In this document: piece after piece, positions 35,039-43,871 of the stretch
Numbering within the stretch: the first letter of the stretch is position 1
How the letters are laid out: each line of letters opens with the position of its first letter
Source of the DNA: CADDZP01 sp035948135
GTDB lineage: Bacteria; Actinomycetota; Acidimicrobiia; Acidimicrobiales; AC-14
DNA length: 64,000 nucleotides
Direction: 5' to 3'
NCBI GenBank assembly: GCA_035948135.1
Contig: DASZJL010000194.1
Span: 19,501 to 83,500, forward strand
Notes under the pieces: generated by a model
Seen by the model: the letters and a program-made list of their open reading frames with translations, nothing else
Database searches by the model: none
Told to the model about the DNA's origin: nothing
Translations under genes and position numbers: made by a program

Positions 35039-35533
35039 ATGGCAGATCAGAACTACAGCGACGAAGCACAAGCTGAACAACACGACACCGAGCAGTCCTC
35101 TTCCGAACGCCACCGGGAGGTCCCACCCCTGTTGACGCAGGCGTGGGAGACCGCCACGGGCGACGGCGACCCCCTCGAGGCACTCGGCGCCACCCGGGCG
35201 CTGAAGGCCCAGCTCCCGATCTGGGAGGCCCAGCTGGTGAAGGAAGCCGTCGCCGACGGCGCCACGTGGGAGACGATCGGCGACTCTGTCGGCGTCAGCC
35301 GTCAGGCCGCCTGGGACCGCTTCCACCACGAGGTCCACGACCTCCGCCGCCAGATGCGCAAGGACATGCACGACGTCCGCAAGAAGTACCGCGACGAGGC
35401 CATGCGGATCCGCGACAGCTACGCCGACAAGCTCGGCCCCCCCAAGCGGGGCCGCGGTCGCGGCCGAAGTGGCCGTCCCGACCACGGACACGATCACAGC
35501 CTCGACCACGACAGCGGCGAGACCGAGAGCTGA
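35039..35533 (+). CDS. Helix-turn-helix protein with His/Asp-rich tail
   Basis: A 164-residue protein. Residues 1-30 are acidic and Gln/Ser-rich, 35-80 are helical, and ATWETIGDSVGVSRQAAWDRF (quoted residues 80-100) is a clear helix-turn-helix. A long charged coiled-coil helix follows (about 100-135), then a basic RGRGRGRSGR patch and the tail DHGHDHSLDHD, which could bind metal ions. The ATG abuts operator 2, and the first TTGACA at a suitable distance suggests a leaderless message. Autoregulation through the twin operators is likely but unproven. Confidence 0.7.
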   Translation: MADQNYSDEAQAEQHDTEQSSSERHREVPPLLTQAWETATGDGDPLEALGATRALKAQLPIWEAQLVKEAVADGATWETIGDSVGVSRQAAWDRFHHEVHDLRRQMRKDMHDVRKKYRDEAMRIRDSYADKLGPPKRGRGRGRSGRPDHGHDHSLDHDSGETES

Positions 35534-35540
35534 CGGAAGG

Positions 35541-36878
35541 CTACGACCGCAGCAGTTCGGCCAGCTGGAACGCGAGGTCCAGTGACTGGCGGGCGTTGAG
35601 CCTGGGATCGCACGCCGTCTCGTAGCGCTCGTCGAGGTCGGCGACCTCGTCGCCGCCGCCCAAGCACTCGGTGACGTCGTCGCCGGTGAGCTCGATGTGG
35701 ACGCCGCCGGGCCACGTGCCCTCGGACCGGTGGATGGCGAAGAACGAGCGGATCTCGCTCATGATGGCGGCGAAGTCGCGGGTCTTGCGTCCCGACGGGC
35801 TCACGAACGTGTTGCCGTGCATGGGGTCGCACTCCCACACCACGGGGTGACCGGCCTCGCGCACCGCCCGCACCAACGGGGGCAGCAGCTCCTCGACGCG
35901 GTCGACACCCATTCGGCTGATGAGCATCAGGCGTCCTGGGACTCGATCGGGGTCGAGGCGGTCGCACAACTCGATGACGTCGCCGGCAGACGCCGACGGC
36001 CCCAGCTTGACGGCGATCGGGTTCCGCACCCCGCGCATGAACTCGACGTGCGCGCTGTCGATCTCGCGGGTGCGATCTCCGATCCACAGAAGATGGGCCG
36101 AGCAGTCGTACCAGTCGCCGGTCAGGGAGTCCTGGCGGGTGAGGGCCTCCTCGTACCCGAGGAGCAGCGCCTCGTGGCTCGTGAAGAAGTCGACCTGGTG
36201 CAGGTGCTCCTCAGCCGACAGGTCGATGCCGCAGGCGGCCATGAACCGCAGGGCGCGCTCGATCTCCCCGGCGATGGACTCGTACCGCTGGCCCTCACGA
36301 CTCGAGGAGACGAACTCCTGGTTCCAGACATGCACCTGGTTGAGGTCGGCGAAGCCGCCCTTGGTGAACGCCCGCAAGAGGTTCAGCGTGGAGGCCGACT
36401 GGTTGTAGGCCTGGATGAGGCGCTCGGGGTCGGCGACACGCGCCTCTTCGGTGGCGGCCGGGTCGTTGACGATGTGGCCGCGGAACGCAGGCAGCACCCG
36501 CTCGCCGACGGTCTCGGTGGGGGAGGACCGGGGCTTGGCGAACTGGCCGGCGATGCGGCCCAGCTTCACCACCGGAACCCCCGAGCCGTAGGTCAACACG
36601 ACAGCCATCTGGAGGATGACCTTGAGCTTGTCCCTGATGGAGTCGGCCGAGAAGCCGTCGAAGGACTCGGCGCAGTCGCCGGCCTGTAGGAGGAACGCGC
36701 GTCCCTGAGCGACGTCCCCCAACGCGGCCGTCAACCGGCGGGCCTCGCCTGCAAAAACGAGCGGGGGGAGCGTGGCCAGGCGCTTCAGGACGTCGTCGAG
36801 GCGACCCTCGTCGGGCCACTCGGGCTGCTGCCCCGCGGGGCGCGCCCGCCAGCTGCTCGGCGTCCAGGAAGCGGTCAT
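35541..36878 (-). CDS. aroG: Class II 3-deoxy-7-phosphoheptulonate (DAHP) synthase
   Basis: A 445-residue enzyme that condenses phosphoenolpyruvate and erythrose 4-phosphate to start the shikimate pathway. Class II motifs are LQAGDCAESFDGF, RIAGQFAKPRS, GHPVVWECDPMHGNT and HIELTGDDVTECLGG. It has the size and start (SWRARPAGQQPEWPD) of the actinobacterial/plant type. A TAGGCT box lies 8 bases before ATG 36878. It is convergent with the helix-turn-helix gene and divergent from nadD. Confidence 0.94.
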   Translation of the reverse strand: MTASWTPSSWRARPAGQQPEWPDEGRLDDVLKRLATLPPLVFAGEARRLTAALGDVAQGRAFLLQAGDCAESFDGFSADSIRDKLKVILQMAVVLTYGSGVPVVKLGRIAGQFAKPRSSPTETVGERVLPAFRGHIVNDPAATEEARVADPERLIQAYNQSASTLNLLRAFTKGGFADLNQVHVWNQEFVSSSREGQRYESIAGEIERALRFMAACGIDLSAEEHLHQVDFFTSHEALLLGYEEALTRQDSLTGDWYDCSAHLLWIGDRTREIDSAHVEFMRGVRNPIAVKLGPSASAGDVIELCDRLDPDRVPGRLMLISRMGVDRVEELLPPLVRAVREAGHPVVWECDPMHGNTFVSPSGRKTRDFAAIMSEIRSFFAIHRSEGTWPGGVHIELTGDDVTECLGGGDEVADLDERYETACDPRLNARQSLDLAFQLAELLRS

Positions 36879-36929
36879 GCACTACCAGCCTACGAAACGT
36901 CGGCGGGAAGGGTGCTAGGACGGGCCGCC

Positions 36930-37517
36930 ATGCGTCGTCTCGGGGTATTCGGCGGCACGTTCGACCCCGTCCACAACGGGCACCTGGCGGCAGCCGTCAA
37001 CGCACGGCGGGCGCTGCGGCTCGACCGGGTCCTCGTTGTCCCGGCGCGGGATCCGTGGCAGAAGCAGGACCGCCAGCTGGCGCCCGCCGACGCCCGCATG
37101 GCGATGCTCGAGGCGGCGATGGCCGACGTCGAGGGCGTGGAGATCAGCCGCTTGGAGCTCGACCGGCCGGGGCCGACGTACACCGCAGACACCGTCGAAC
37201 AGCTGCACCGCCAAGACGACGCCGCCGAGCTGTTCCTCATCGTGGGGGCCGACGCCGCTTCCGACCTGGCGACGTGGGACCGGCCCGACCTGATCCGTGA
37301 CCTCACGACGGTCGTCATCGTGAGCCGGGCCGACATCGATCAGCCCGGCGCGCCCGGGCCAGGCTGGCGCGTCGAACACGTGCGCATCCCGCCGTTGGCG
37401 ATCTCGAGCACCGACCTGCGGCGGCGGGCGGCCGACGGCGACCCCCTGGACGGGCTCATGCCCCCCGCTGCCATCCGCTGTTTGCGCGAACGCGGTCTGT
37501 ACCCTGGCCGTGGATGA
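36930..37517 (+). CDS. nadD: Nicotinate-nucleotide adenylyltransferase
   Basis: A 195-residue enzyme of NAD synthesis (nicotinate mononucleotide to deamido-NAD). The nucleotidyltransferase motifs are GVFGGTFDPVHNGHL at the N terminus and ISSTDLRRRAADG near the end. The start chosen is ATG 36930, seven codons before the motif. The stop overlaps the next gene (ATGA). The order nadD - LytR_C - rsfS is common in actinobacteria. Confidence 0.94.
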   Translation: MRRLGVFGGTFDPVHNGHLAAAVNARRALRLDRVLVVPARDPWQKQDRQLAPADARMAMLEAAMADVEGVEISRLELDRPGPTYTADTVEQLHRQDDAAELFLIVGADAASDLATWDRPDLIRDLTTVVIVSRADIDQPGAPGPGWRVEHVRIPPLAISSTDLRRRAADGDPLDGLMPPAAIRCLRERGLYPGRG

Positions 37518-38770
37518 GGGAGGTCCCGTTCGCCGACCTTGACGTCGAGGACATTCCCGCGTTTCTCCTGCCGCACCCCGACGACGAGGAGGACCAGGAG
37601 CGCCCCCCGCGGGCTGTCGTCCTTCCCCCGTCGGGCACAGGGGAGCGCCGCTACCGCCGCCGCCAGCAGCGCCGCGACACCCACCGCCGCACGCTGGGCT
37701 TCGTCCTCCTCGCGGTGGCCGTCGTCGCAGCCGCGGTGCTCGCCGTCGCCCACCCGTGGCAGCGCACCAGTCCGGCGTCGAAGCGCCCGCCCGCGGCCGC
37801 AACCCGTCACGCGCCGCTCCCCTCCTCGGCCGTCCTCGTTCAGCAGGACACCCACGGCGCCGCCGTCTCCCTCACGCTGCTCGTCGCCAACCAGTCGTCG
37901 GGCGGCGGCCACATCGTCCTCGTCCCGCCCGCGACCATGACCGAGCTCCCGTCCTTCGGTCTCGACGGCGTCGGAAAGGCACTGAGCCTTGGCGGTCCGT
38001 CGCTGCTCCAGGTCACCCTCGAGAACCTGGTGGGCGTTCCCCTCCCTCCCGCGGTCGTGGTGGGCGACGCCCAGCTGACCGGGCTCGTGCAGGCGGCCGG
38101 GCCGCTCAACGTCGACGTCCCGGCCACCGTCGAGCAGACCGACGCCGGGGGAAGCGTCAACGTCCTGTGGGACCAAGGACCGAGCACGCTGGCGCCGGCC
38201 GACGTGCCTCGCTTCCTGAGCGCGCGCGGCCAGGGGAACGACTTGTCCCGCCTGGCTCGCCACCAGAGTTTCTGGACGGCGTGGCTCGCCCAGGTGGCCC
38301 GCGACCCGAACGCCGCGGCCGGATTGCCGCCCGACCTGGCCCGGGTCGTGCGCCAGCTCGCGGCGGGAAGCGTCAGCTATCAGACGTTGCCGGTGGAGGC
38401 GGTCGACGCCGGTACGGGCGGCGACGAGGTCTACCGGGTCCGCCAAGGCGATCTCGACCAGCTCATGGCCCAGCTGCTGCCGGGGGTCTCGCCCCAGCGC
38501 ACGCGGGTGCAGATCCTCAACGGCACCGGCGCCATCGGGGCGTCGCCGCGCGTCGCCAAGAAGCTGGTGCCGGCCGGCGCCCGCGTGGTGCTGAGCGGAA
38601 ACGCCGACAGCTTCGCCTACGCTCAAACGCAGATCGTGTTCTACGACCGGTCCCAACAGCAGGCGGCGGCTCGAATTCGCCAGGCCCTGGGGACGGGCAG
38701 GCTCGTCCTGAGCCGCCAACCACTCGACGTCGTCGACGTCACCGTCATCATCGGCAAGGATTTTCAGTGA
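37514..38770 (+). CDS. Membrane-anchored LytR_C-domain protein, LCP-like
   Basis: A 418-residue protein with an acidic cytoplasmic N terminus, an Arg-rich patch, one membrane segment (about 61-82) and an outer part. The middle (about 105-290) resembles a divergent LytR-CpsA-Psr region but lacks the usual Arg/Asp catalytic set. The C-terminal LytR_C domain (about 330-415) is clear: RVQILNGTGAIGASPRVAKKL and ADSFAYAQTQIVFYD. It overlaps nadD and rsfS by 4 bases each. A wall-polymer role is inferred from the domain. Confidence 0.72.
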   Translation: MREVPFADLDVEDIPAFLLPHPDDEEDQERPPRAVVLPPSGTGERRYRRRQQRRDTHRRTLGFVLLAVAVVAAAVLAVAHPWQRTSPASKRPPAAATRHAPLPSSAVLVQQDTHGAAVSLTLLVANQSSGGGHIVLVPPATMTELPSFGLDGVGKALSLGGPSLLQVTLENLVGVPLPPAVVVGDAQLTGLVQAAGPLNVDVPATVEQTDAGGSVNVLWDQGPSTLAPADVPRFLSARGQGNDLSRLARHQSFWTAWLAQVARDPNAAAGLPPDLARVVRQLAAGSVSYQTLPVEAVDAGTGGDEVYRVRQGDLDQLMAQLLPGVSPQRTRVQILNGTGAIGASPRVAKKLVPAGARVVLSGNADSFAYAQTQIVFYDRSQQQAAARIRQALGTGRLVLSRQPLDVVDVTVIIGKDFQ

Positions 38771-39177
38771 GTAGCGCTTCAATCGACAACGGGGGGGCAA
38801 CGCTGGACGAGATCCAACACTGGGTGACCACCGCGGCCCGGGCCGCCTCGGCGAAGAAGGCCGAGAACATCGTCGTGCTCGACGTGGGCGAGGTGCTCTC
38901 GATCACTGACGCCTTCGTGATCACCAGCGGCAACAACCGCCGCCAAGTCCTGACCATCGCCGAGGAGGTCGAGGCGCAGGTCAAAGAGATCGGCGGCCCA
39001 TCGCCGATTCGCGTCGAGGGGCTGACCGACGCGCAGTGGGTCCTGCTCGACTACGGCGACTTCGTCGTCCACGTGTTCCTCGACGAGGTGAGGCGCTACT
39101 ACGACCTCGAGCGACTGTGGGCCGACGCGCCCGTAATCCAGTGGAGCGAAGGGGTGGCCGCAGCCGCGGCCGACTAG
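38767..39177 (+). CDS. rsfS: Ribosomal silencing factor RsfS
   Basis: A 136-residue protein that binds L14 and blocks subunit joining during starvation. Family motifs are DAFVITSGNNRRQVLTIAEEV, EGLTDAQWVLLDYGDFVVHVF and RRYYDLERLWADAP. Start is GTG 38767 within the stop of the preceding gene (GTGA). It completes the nadD block. Confidence 0.94.
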   Translation: MSSASIDNGGATLDEIQHWVTTAARAASAKKAENIVVLDVGEVLSITDAFVITSGNNRRQVLTIAEEVEAQVKEIGGPSPIRVEGLTDAQWVLLDYGDFVVHVFLDEVRRYYDLERLWADAPVIQWSEGVAAAAAD

Positions 39178-39196
39178 GCCGCCGTACACTCGGCCC

Positions 39197-41797
39197 ATCG
39201 CGGTCGATGACAGCCTTCCGGAGGGAAACGACAATCTCCTGACCGAGGACACCCCGGCCCTCCGGCTCAGCGAGCCCGCACTCCTCGCCCTCCTCGAGCA
39301 CGCGTCCGACGTCATCACCGTGCTCGGCGCCGACGGCCGCGTCCGCTACTCCAGCCCGGCCGGCCAGCGCATGCTCGGCTATCCGCCCGGGTTCTGGATC
39401 GGCCACAACGTGTTCGAGCTCGTGCACCCCGAGGACGCCGAGCGCGTCGCCGACGTGTTCGTCGCTGCGCTGGCCGAACCGGGCCTGACCGAGCCCGTGC
39501 AGTTCCGGATGCGCCACGGCGATGGCAGCTGGCGCCACGTCGAGGCCATCGGCAACAACCTGCTCGACGATCCTGCGGTCGTGGGCATGGTCGTCACCAC
39601 GCGCGACGTCACCGACCGCTACGAGGCGGAGAACGCCATGCGCGTCTCCGAGGCGCGTTTCCGTTCGCTCGTGCAGCGCAGCTACGACGTCATCGCCGTC
39701 TGCGACACCGCAGGCACGGTTCGCTACGTGACGCCGTCGGTCGAGCAGATCCTGGGCTTGACGCCCGAGGAGGTGATCGGCCGCAACGGCTATTGGTTCG
39801 CGCACCCTGACGACCGTGAGGGGTTGGCGGGGAGCCTCGCCCGGCTCCTCACCGGCGAGTCATCCCAGCGGGCCGTGGAGTTCCGGGCCCAGCACAAAGA
39901 CGGCTCCCTGCGCTATGTCGAGCTCGTACCGTCGAACCTGGTCGACGACCCTGCGGTCGCGGGCATCGTCCTCAACATTCGCGACGTCACTGAGCGCAAG
40001 CGCGCCGAGGAAGAGCTCCGCCTGCTGCAGACGATCGTGCTCGCCATCAACGAGGCGCCCGATCTGGGGGCGGCGCTCGAGGTGACGGTGCAGCAGGTCT
40101 GCGAAGTGACGGGCTGGGCCTGCGGCGCCGCGTGGACACCGCTGGCGGACGGCTCGGCCTTGGAGTTGCGCCGGTGGTGGAGCAGGGACAACCCGCATCT
40201 GCGGGCCTTCTGCGAGGAGAGGGGGCACCGCGAGCGTGCACCGGGCGTGGGTCTGCCGGGGCGGGTGTGGGCGTCGGGCGAGCCGTCGCTGGAGACCCAC
40301 GTCCCCGCCGACGACACCGCAGCGCGCCGGGCCGGCCTCGAGGTGGGCGTGGCCGTGCCCGTGCTCGCCGACCGTGAGGTCGTCGCCGTGCTCGAGATGT
40401 TCAACGTCACCGAGGGAGGCGACGACCGGCGAGTGCTGACCCTGGTGGCGGCCGTCGCCAGCCAGCTGGGCGCCGTCATCGAGAGGAAGCGGGCGCACGA
40501 GCGCCTCGCCCATCAGGCGTTGCACGACCCGCTCACCGAGCTGCCCAACCGTGCCCTGTTCCTCGATCGTCTGGCGTTGGCGCAGGCCCGCCTGCGCCGC
40601 CGGCCCGCGAGCATGGCCGTGCTGTTCGCGGACGTCGACCGTTTCAAGGTCGTCAACGACAGCCTCGGCCATGACGCGGGCGACCGACTGCTCGTCTCGG
40701 TGGCCCGCCGTTTGCGCGACGTCTTGCGACCGGGTGACACGCTCGCCCGCTTCGGCGGTGACGAGTTCGCGGTGCTGTGCGAGGACGTGCCCGCGGGCGA
40801 CGTCGCGGGCATCGTCGAGCGGATGATGACCGCCCTTGCGGAGCCCTTCGCGGTCGGGAGGCGCGAGGTGTTCGTGAGCTTGAGCGTCGGCATCGCCTTC
40901 GCCCGTGATCCCGACCAACGGCCCGAGTCATTGCTCCGCGACGCGGACGCGGCGATGTACCTGGCCAAGGACCGGGGTCGGGCCCGCTACGAGGTGTTCG
41001 ACGAGGCGATGCGCGACCAGTCGACCGAGCGCCTCCTGCTCGAGAACGCCCTGCGGCGCGCGCCCGAGCGCGGCGAGCTGCGCGCCCTCTACCAGCCGAT
41101 CGTCCGCCTGGCCGACGGCGCCATGATCGCGGCCGAGGCGCTGGTGCGATGGGTACACCCCGAGCGCGGGTTCCTGGAGGCCTCCCAGTTCGTGCCGATG
41201 GCCGAAGAAACCGGGATCATCGTCCCCATCGGCGGGTGGGTCCTGGCGGAGGCGTGCCGGCAGGCGGCGTCGTGGCTCGGCAACGGCCAGGCGCCGGCCG
41301 TGTCGGTGAACCTGTCCGCCCGCCAGCTCAACCGTGCCGACCTGGTCGACACCGTCGACGCCGCCCTGTCGAGCAGCGGGCTGCTCCCGGACCGCCTCTG
41401 GTTGGAGATCACCGAGAGCGTGTTGATGGAGGACGCCGACGCTGCGGTGGCCGAGCTCGAGCGGTTGCGGGCGTTGGGCGTACACCTCTCCGTCGACGAC
41501 TTTGGCACCGGCTACTCGTCGCTGGCCTACCTGCGCCGCTTCCCCGTCGATGCCCTCAAGGTCGACCGGTCCTTCGTCGCCGGCCTCGGGGAGGACCCCG
41601 AGGACTCTGCGATCGTCGAGGCCGTGGTGAGCATGGCCCATTCGCTGGGCCTGTCGGTGGTGGCCGAGGGGGTCGAGACCGAGGAGCAGCTGGCCCGACT
41701 GCGGGATCTGGGGTGCGAATCGGCCCAGGGCTTCTACTTCGCGGCGCCCGTGCCGTCCTCCGCGTTGGACCCGCTCAGCGCCGGTCCCCGCTGGTAG
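39197..41797 (+). CDS. PAS-PAS-GAF-GGDEF-EAL c-di-GMP enzyme
   Basis: About 866 residues. Order: PAS 1 (ALLEHASDVITVLGADGRV), PAS 2 (RSYDVIAVCDTAGTVRYV), GAF, GGDEF (intact RFGGDEFAVL with an inhibitory RxxD site, RPGD, five residues before it) and EAL (AEALVRW, DDFGTGYSSL). Both catalytic motifs are intact, so it may make and break c-di-GMP. No membrane segment is present. The first standard start, GTG 39320, would cut into PAS 1. The frame is open upstream to an ATC at 39197, six bases after a TACACT box; CTG 39239 is an alternative. Confidence 0.88.
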   Translation: MAVDDSLPEGNDNLLTEDTPALRLSEPALLALLEHASDVITVLGADGRVRYSSPAGQRMLGYPPGFWIGHNVFELVHPEDAERVADVFVAALAEPGLTEPVQFRMRHGDGSWRHVEAIGNNLLDDPAVVGMVVTTRDVTDRYEAENAMRVSEARFRSLVQRSYDVIAVCDTAGTVRYVTPSVEQILGLTPEEVIGRNGYWFAHPDDREGLAGSLARLLTGESSQRAVEFRAQHKDGSLRYVELVPSNLVDDPAVAGIVLNIRDVTERKRAEEELRLLQTIVLAINEAPDLGAALEVTVQQVCEVTGWACGAAWTPLADGSALELRRWWSRDNPHLRAFCEERGHRERAPGVGLPGRVWASGEPSLETHVPADDTAARRAGLEVGVAVPVLADREVVAVLEMFNVTEGGDDRRVLTLVAAVASQLGAVIERKRAHERLAHQALHDPLTELPNRALFLDRLALAQARLRRRPASMAVLFADVDRFKVVNDSLGHDAGDRLLVSVARRLRDVLRPGDTLARFGGDEFAVLCEDVPAGDVAGIVERMMTALAEPFAVGRREVFVSLSVGIAFARDPDQRPESLLRDADAAMYLAKDRGRARYEVFDEAMRDQSTERLLLENALRRAPERGELRALYQPIVRLADGAMIAAEALVRWVHPERGFLEASQFVPMAEETGIIVPIGGWVLAEACRQAASWLGNGQAPAVSVNLSARQLNRADLVDTVDAALSSSGLLPDRLWLEITESVLMEDADAAVAELERLRALGVHLSVDDFGTGYSSLAYLRRFPVDALKVDRSFVAGLGEDPEDSAIVEAVVSMAHSLGLSVVAEGVETEEQLARLRDLGCESAQGFYFAAPVPSSALDPLSAGPRW

Positions 41798-41880
41798 GCG
41801 GCTCCCGCCGGCTCAAGCCCCGGCCCCTTTGCGCCGATGTCTTGGGGGCCATGATGTTGCTGGGGCCAGTGTTGCTCCTG

Positions 41881-41886
41881 TAGCCT
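41881..41886 (+). promoter_or_regulatory. Candidate -10 box of the NlpC/P60 gene
   Basis: TAGCCT with TTGCTG 18 bases upstream (41857-41862), located in the 118-base gap after the c-di-GMP gene. A GAGGGGG ribosome site precedes the GTG start at 41916. Confidence 0.4.
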
Positions 41887-41915
41887 GAAACGCTGCACGT
41901 CTAAGAGGGGGACTG

Positions 41916-43160
41916 GTGGGCTCGATCCGATTGTCCGGGAGAGTCGGCCCGGTCGCCGTGATCGCCCTGGCTGTCGCCACCCTGGTCACGGGGACCGCGG
42001 CGGCGGCGCCGACGACCACCTCTACGTCCGCGCCCAACAAGCAGGCCCAAGCCGACCAGCTCGCGGCGCAGCTCGACGACCAGGGTCAGCGCATCGCCGC
42101 CCTCGACGAGCAGTTCAACCAGGCTCGTGCCAAGGCCGACGCGGTCGACGCCCAGCTGGCGGCGATCGGGCCGAAGCTGGCCGAGTCCGACCGCCAGTTG
42201 GCGGCCGCTCGCCAGCGCCTGGCCGACGCGTCGGTCGACGCCTACGTCCACGGCGGCTCGACCCCGCTCCTCGGCGCCCTGCTCAAGAGCTCCACGACCG
42301 ACTTTGGCGTGCGCAAGACGTACGTGGACGCTGCGCTCGACGGACAGCGCGGGGCGATGTCCCAGTTCGACGCCGCCCGTCGCCGCCTGTTGGCCACGCG
42401 CGATCAGCTGCGCGCTGCCCAACGCCAGGCCCGGGCCGCGGCCGATGCGATCGACGCCAACCGCCGAGCGATCCAGGCCACGGTGACCGCCCAACAGTCG
42501 ACGATGAACCAGGTCCAGGGCGACATGGCACCGCTCGTCGCCCAAGCTGCGGCGGCCCGCGCCCAACAGGCCGAGCAGCAGGGCAAGCAGAAGTTCGACG
42601 TCCTCGCCTCCGCGCCGGTCGCGCCGGCGACGACGGTTCCGCGGGGGCCCGGGGCCACGGCACCGCCGAAGCCGGCCGGTGGCTCCGGGTCCGGGCCGGC
42701 AAAGCCGGCGGCGCCTCCGACGACCGCTCGCCCCGCGTCCTCCCCGACCACGGCGGCCCCCAAGCCGTCCTCGGCGCCACCGGCCGCGCCCACCGGTCCC
42801 GCGCCGGCCGTCAAGGCGGGCGCCGCCACCGCGGTGAACACGGCCAAGGCCCAACTCGGCAAGCCCTACGTCTACGGCGCCGCCGGCCCTGACAGCTTCG
42901 ACTGCTCGGGCCTCACCATGTACGCATGGCGCGCCGGCGGGGTGGGCCTGCCGCACTCGGCGGAGATGCAGTACAACGCCATCGCCCACATCTCGGTCTC
43001 CCAGCTCCAGCCCGGCGACCTCGTGTTCTTCTACACGCCGATCGAGCACGTCGGCATCTACGTCGGCGGCGGCCAGATGATCGACGCTCCTTACACGGGC
43101 GCCGTCGTGCGCTACGACTCGATCTTCAACCCATATCTGGTTGGCGCCGGCCGTCCGTAA
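41916..43160 (+). CDS. Secreted NlpC/P60 peptidoglycan hydrolase
   Basis: A 414-residue cell-wall endopeptidase, RipA-like in layout. A signal peptide ends near TGTAAAAP, a coiled coil covers about residues 40-225, and a Pro/Ala/Thr linker about 230-305. The NlpC/P60 domain is at the C terminus with catalytic Cys330 (SFDCSGL) and His378 (EHVGIYVG). The coiled coil probably gates the active site and may be a target for FtsX-type activation. Start is GTG 41916. The stop shares a base with a tiny frame (TAATG). Confidence 0.92.
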   Translation: MGSIRLSGRVGPVAVIALAVATLVTGTAAAAPTTTSTSAPNKQAQADQLAAQLDDQGQRIAALDEQFNQARAKADAVDAQLAAIGPKLAESDRQLAAARQRLADASVDAYVHGGSTPLLGALLKSSTTDFGVRKTYVDAALDGQRGAMSQFDAARRRLLATRDQLRAAQRQARAAADAIDANRRAIQATVTAQQSTMNQVQGDMAPLVAQAAAARAQQAEQQGKQKFDVLASAPVAPATTVPRGPGATAPPKPAGGSGSGPAKPAAPPTTARPASSPTTAAPKPSSAPPAAPTGPAPAVKAGAATAVNTAKAQLGKPYVYGAAGPDSFDCSGLTMYAWRAGGVGLPHSAEMQYNAIAHISVSQLQPGDLVFFYTPIEHVGIYVGGGQMIDAPYTGAVVRYDSIFNPYLVGAGRP

Positions 43161-43219
43161 TGGCTGACGTCGAGAACCTCGCTCGCATCGAGCGAGAGCG
43201 AACCACCGACGCGGCGTGA
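43160..43219 (+). CDS. Possible 19-residue coupled leader peptide
   Basis: MADVENLARIERERTTDAA, starting within the stop of the NlpC/P60 gene (TAATG) and ending within the start of the acetyltransferase (GTGA). Its only likely role is translational coupling of the two genes. It is too short to judge as a protein. Confidence 0.3.
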   Translation: MADVENLARIERERTTDAA

Positions 43220-43692
43220 AAGTGGATGAACGGTGGCGCCCACGACTTGCGTCCGTTGACGACGCCGAGGAAATCGCACAGCTCCTGCATGACTTCAACT
43301 CGGAGTTCGGCGAGCCAACGCCCGACGTCGCGGTTCTCGCTGCGAGGCTCCGTGGCCTCCTGTCCAGGGACGCGACCTTCGCGATCATCGCCGGAGAGCC
43401 GGCCGTCGGGCTAGCGCTCGTGACGCTGCGGTCAAACGTCTGGTACGAAGGCCGGGTCGCACTCCTGGACGAGATGTACGTGGTGCCGCAACTCCGCGGT
43501 CGTGGCATCGGATCAGCGATCATCCAACAGCTGATGGCGACAGCTCGCGGAAGCGGTATCGACCTGATCGAGATCAACGTCGACGAAGGCGACACCGACG
43601 CCCAACGCTTCTACGAACGACACGGGTTCTCGCCGACCGAACCCGGTTCGCCGGAGCGATCCTTCTACTTCTGGCAAGAGATCTCGCCCTAA
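43216..43692 (+). CDS. GNAT-family N-acetyltransferase
   Basis: 158 residues with the complete GNAT core: LLDEMYVVPQLRGRGIGSAI (acetyl-CoA loop RGRGIG), INVDEGDTDAQRFYERHGF and an aromatic C terminus. Start is GTG 43216, overlapping the stop of the 19-codon frame. It has slightly lower GC than its neighbours. Substrate unknown. tRNA-Ala lies 49 bases further on, on the other strand. Confidence 0.85.
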   Translation: MKVDERWRPRLASVDDAEEIAQLLHDFNSEFGEPTPDVAVLAARLRGLLSRDATFAIIAGEPAVGLALVTLRSNVWYEGRVALLDEMYVVPQLRGRGIGSAIIQQLMATARGSGIDLIEINVDEGDTDAQRFYERHGFSPTEPGSPERSFYFWQEISP

Positions 43693-43740
43693 GGAGCGTC
43701 TCGCTCGCAGTACGGCGGTTCACCGTGACCGAACGGCGGC

Positions 43741-43817
43741 TGGTGGAGGTGATGGGACTTGAACCCACGGCCCCCTGCATGCCATGCAGGTGCTCTACCG
43801 GACTGAGCTACACCCCC
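43741..43817 (-). tRNA. tRNA-Ala(GGC), CCA encoded
   Basis: Minus-strand cloverleaf: acceptor GGGGGTG pairs with CACCTCC (one G-U), D arm GCTC/GAGC, anticodon stem CCTGC/GCAGG with loop ATGGCAT (anticodon GGC), and T arm GTGGG-TTCAAGT-CCCAT. The 3' CCA is encoded, unlike the other two tRNAs here. Confidence 0.94.
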
Positions 43818-43871
43818 GCGGGGCTGTCACGCTACCAGTTGGTTGTCACACCCCCTTCGTAGGATCTAACC

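Noticed and set aside
37756..38766. Long N-terminal extension of RsfS
   Set aside because: Out-of-frame reading of the LytR_C gene. RsfS begins at GTG 38767, overlapping the previous stop.
41798..41915. c-di-AMP (ydaO-type) riboswitch before the NlpC/P60 gene
   Set aside because: Such riboswitches precede wall hydrolases in actinobacteria, but the 118-base gap is too short and lacks the conserved core sequences.
42926..43219. 97-codon frame overlapping the NlpC/P60 gene
   Set aside because: Only the last 19 codons lie outside the hydrolase gene. The rest is an out-of-frame reading of its catalytic domain.
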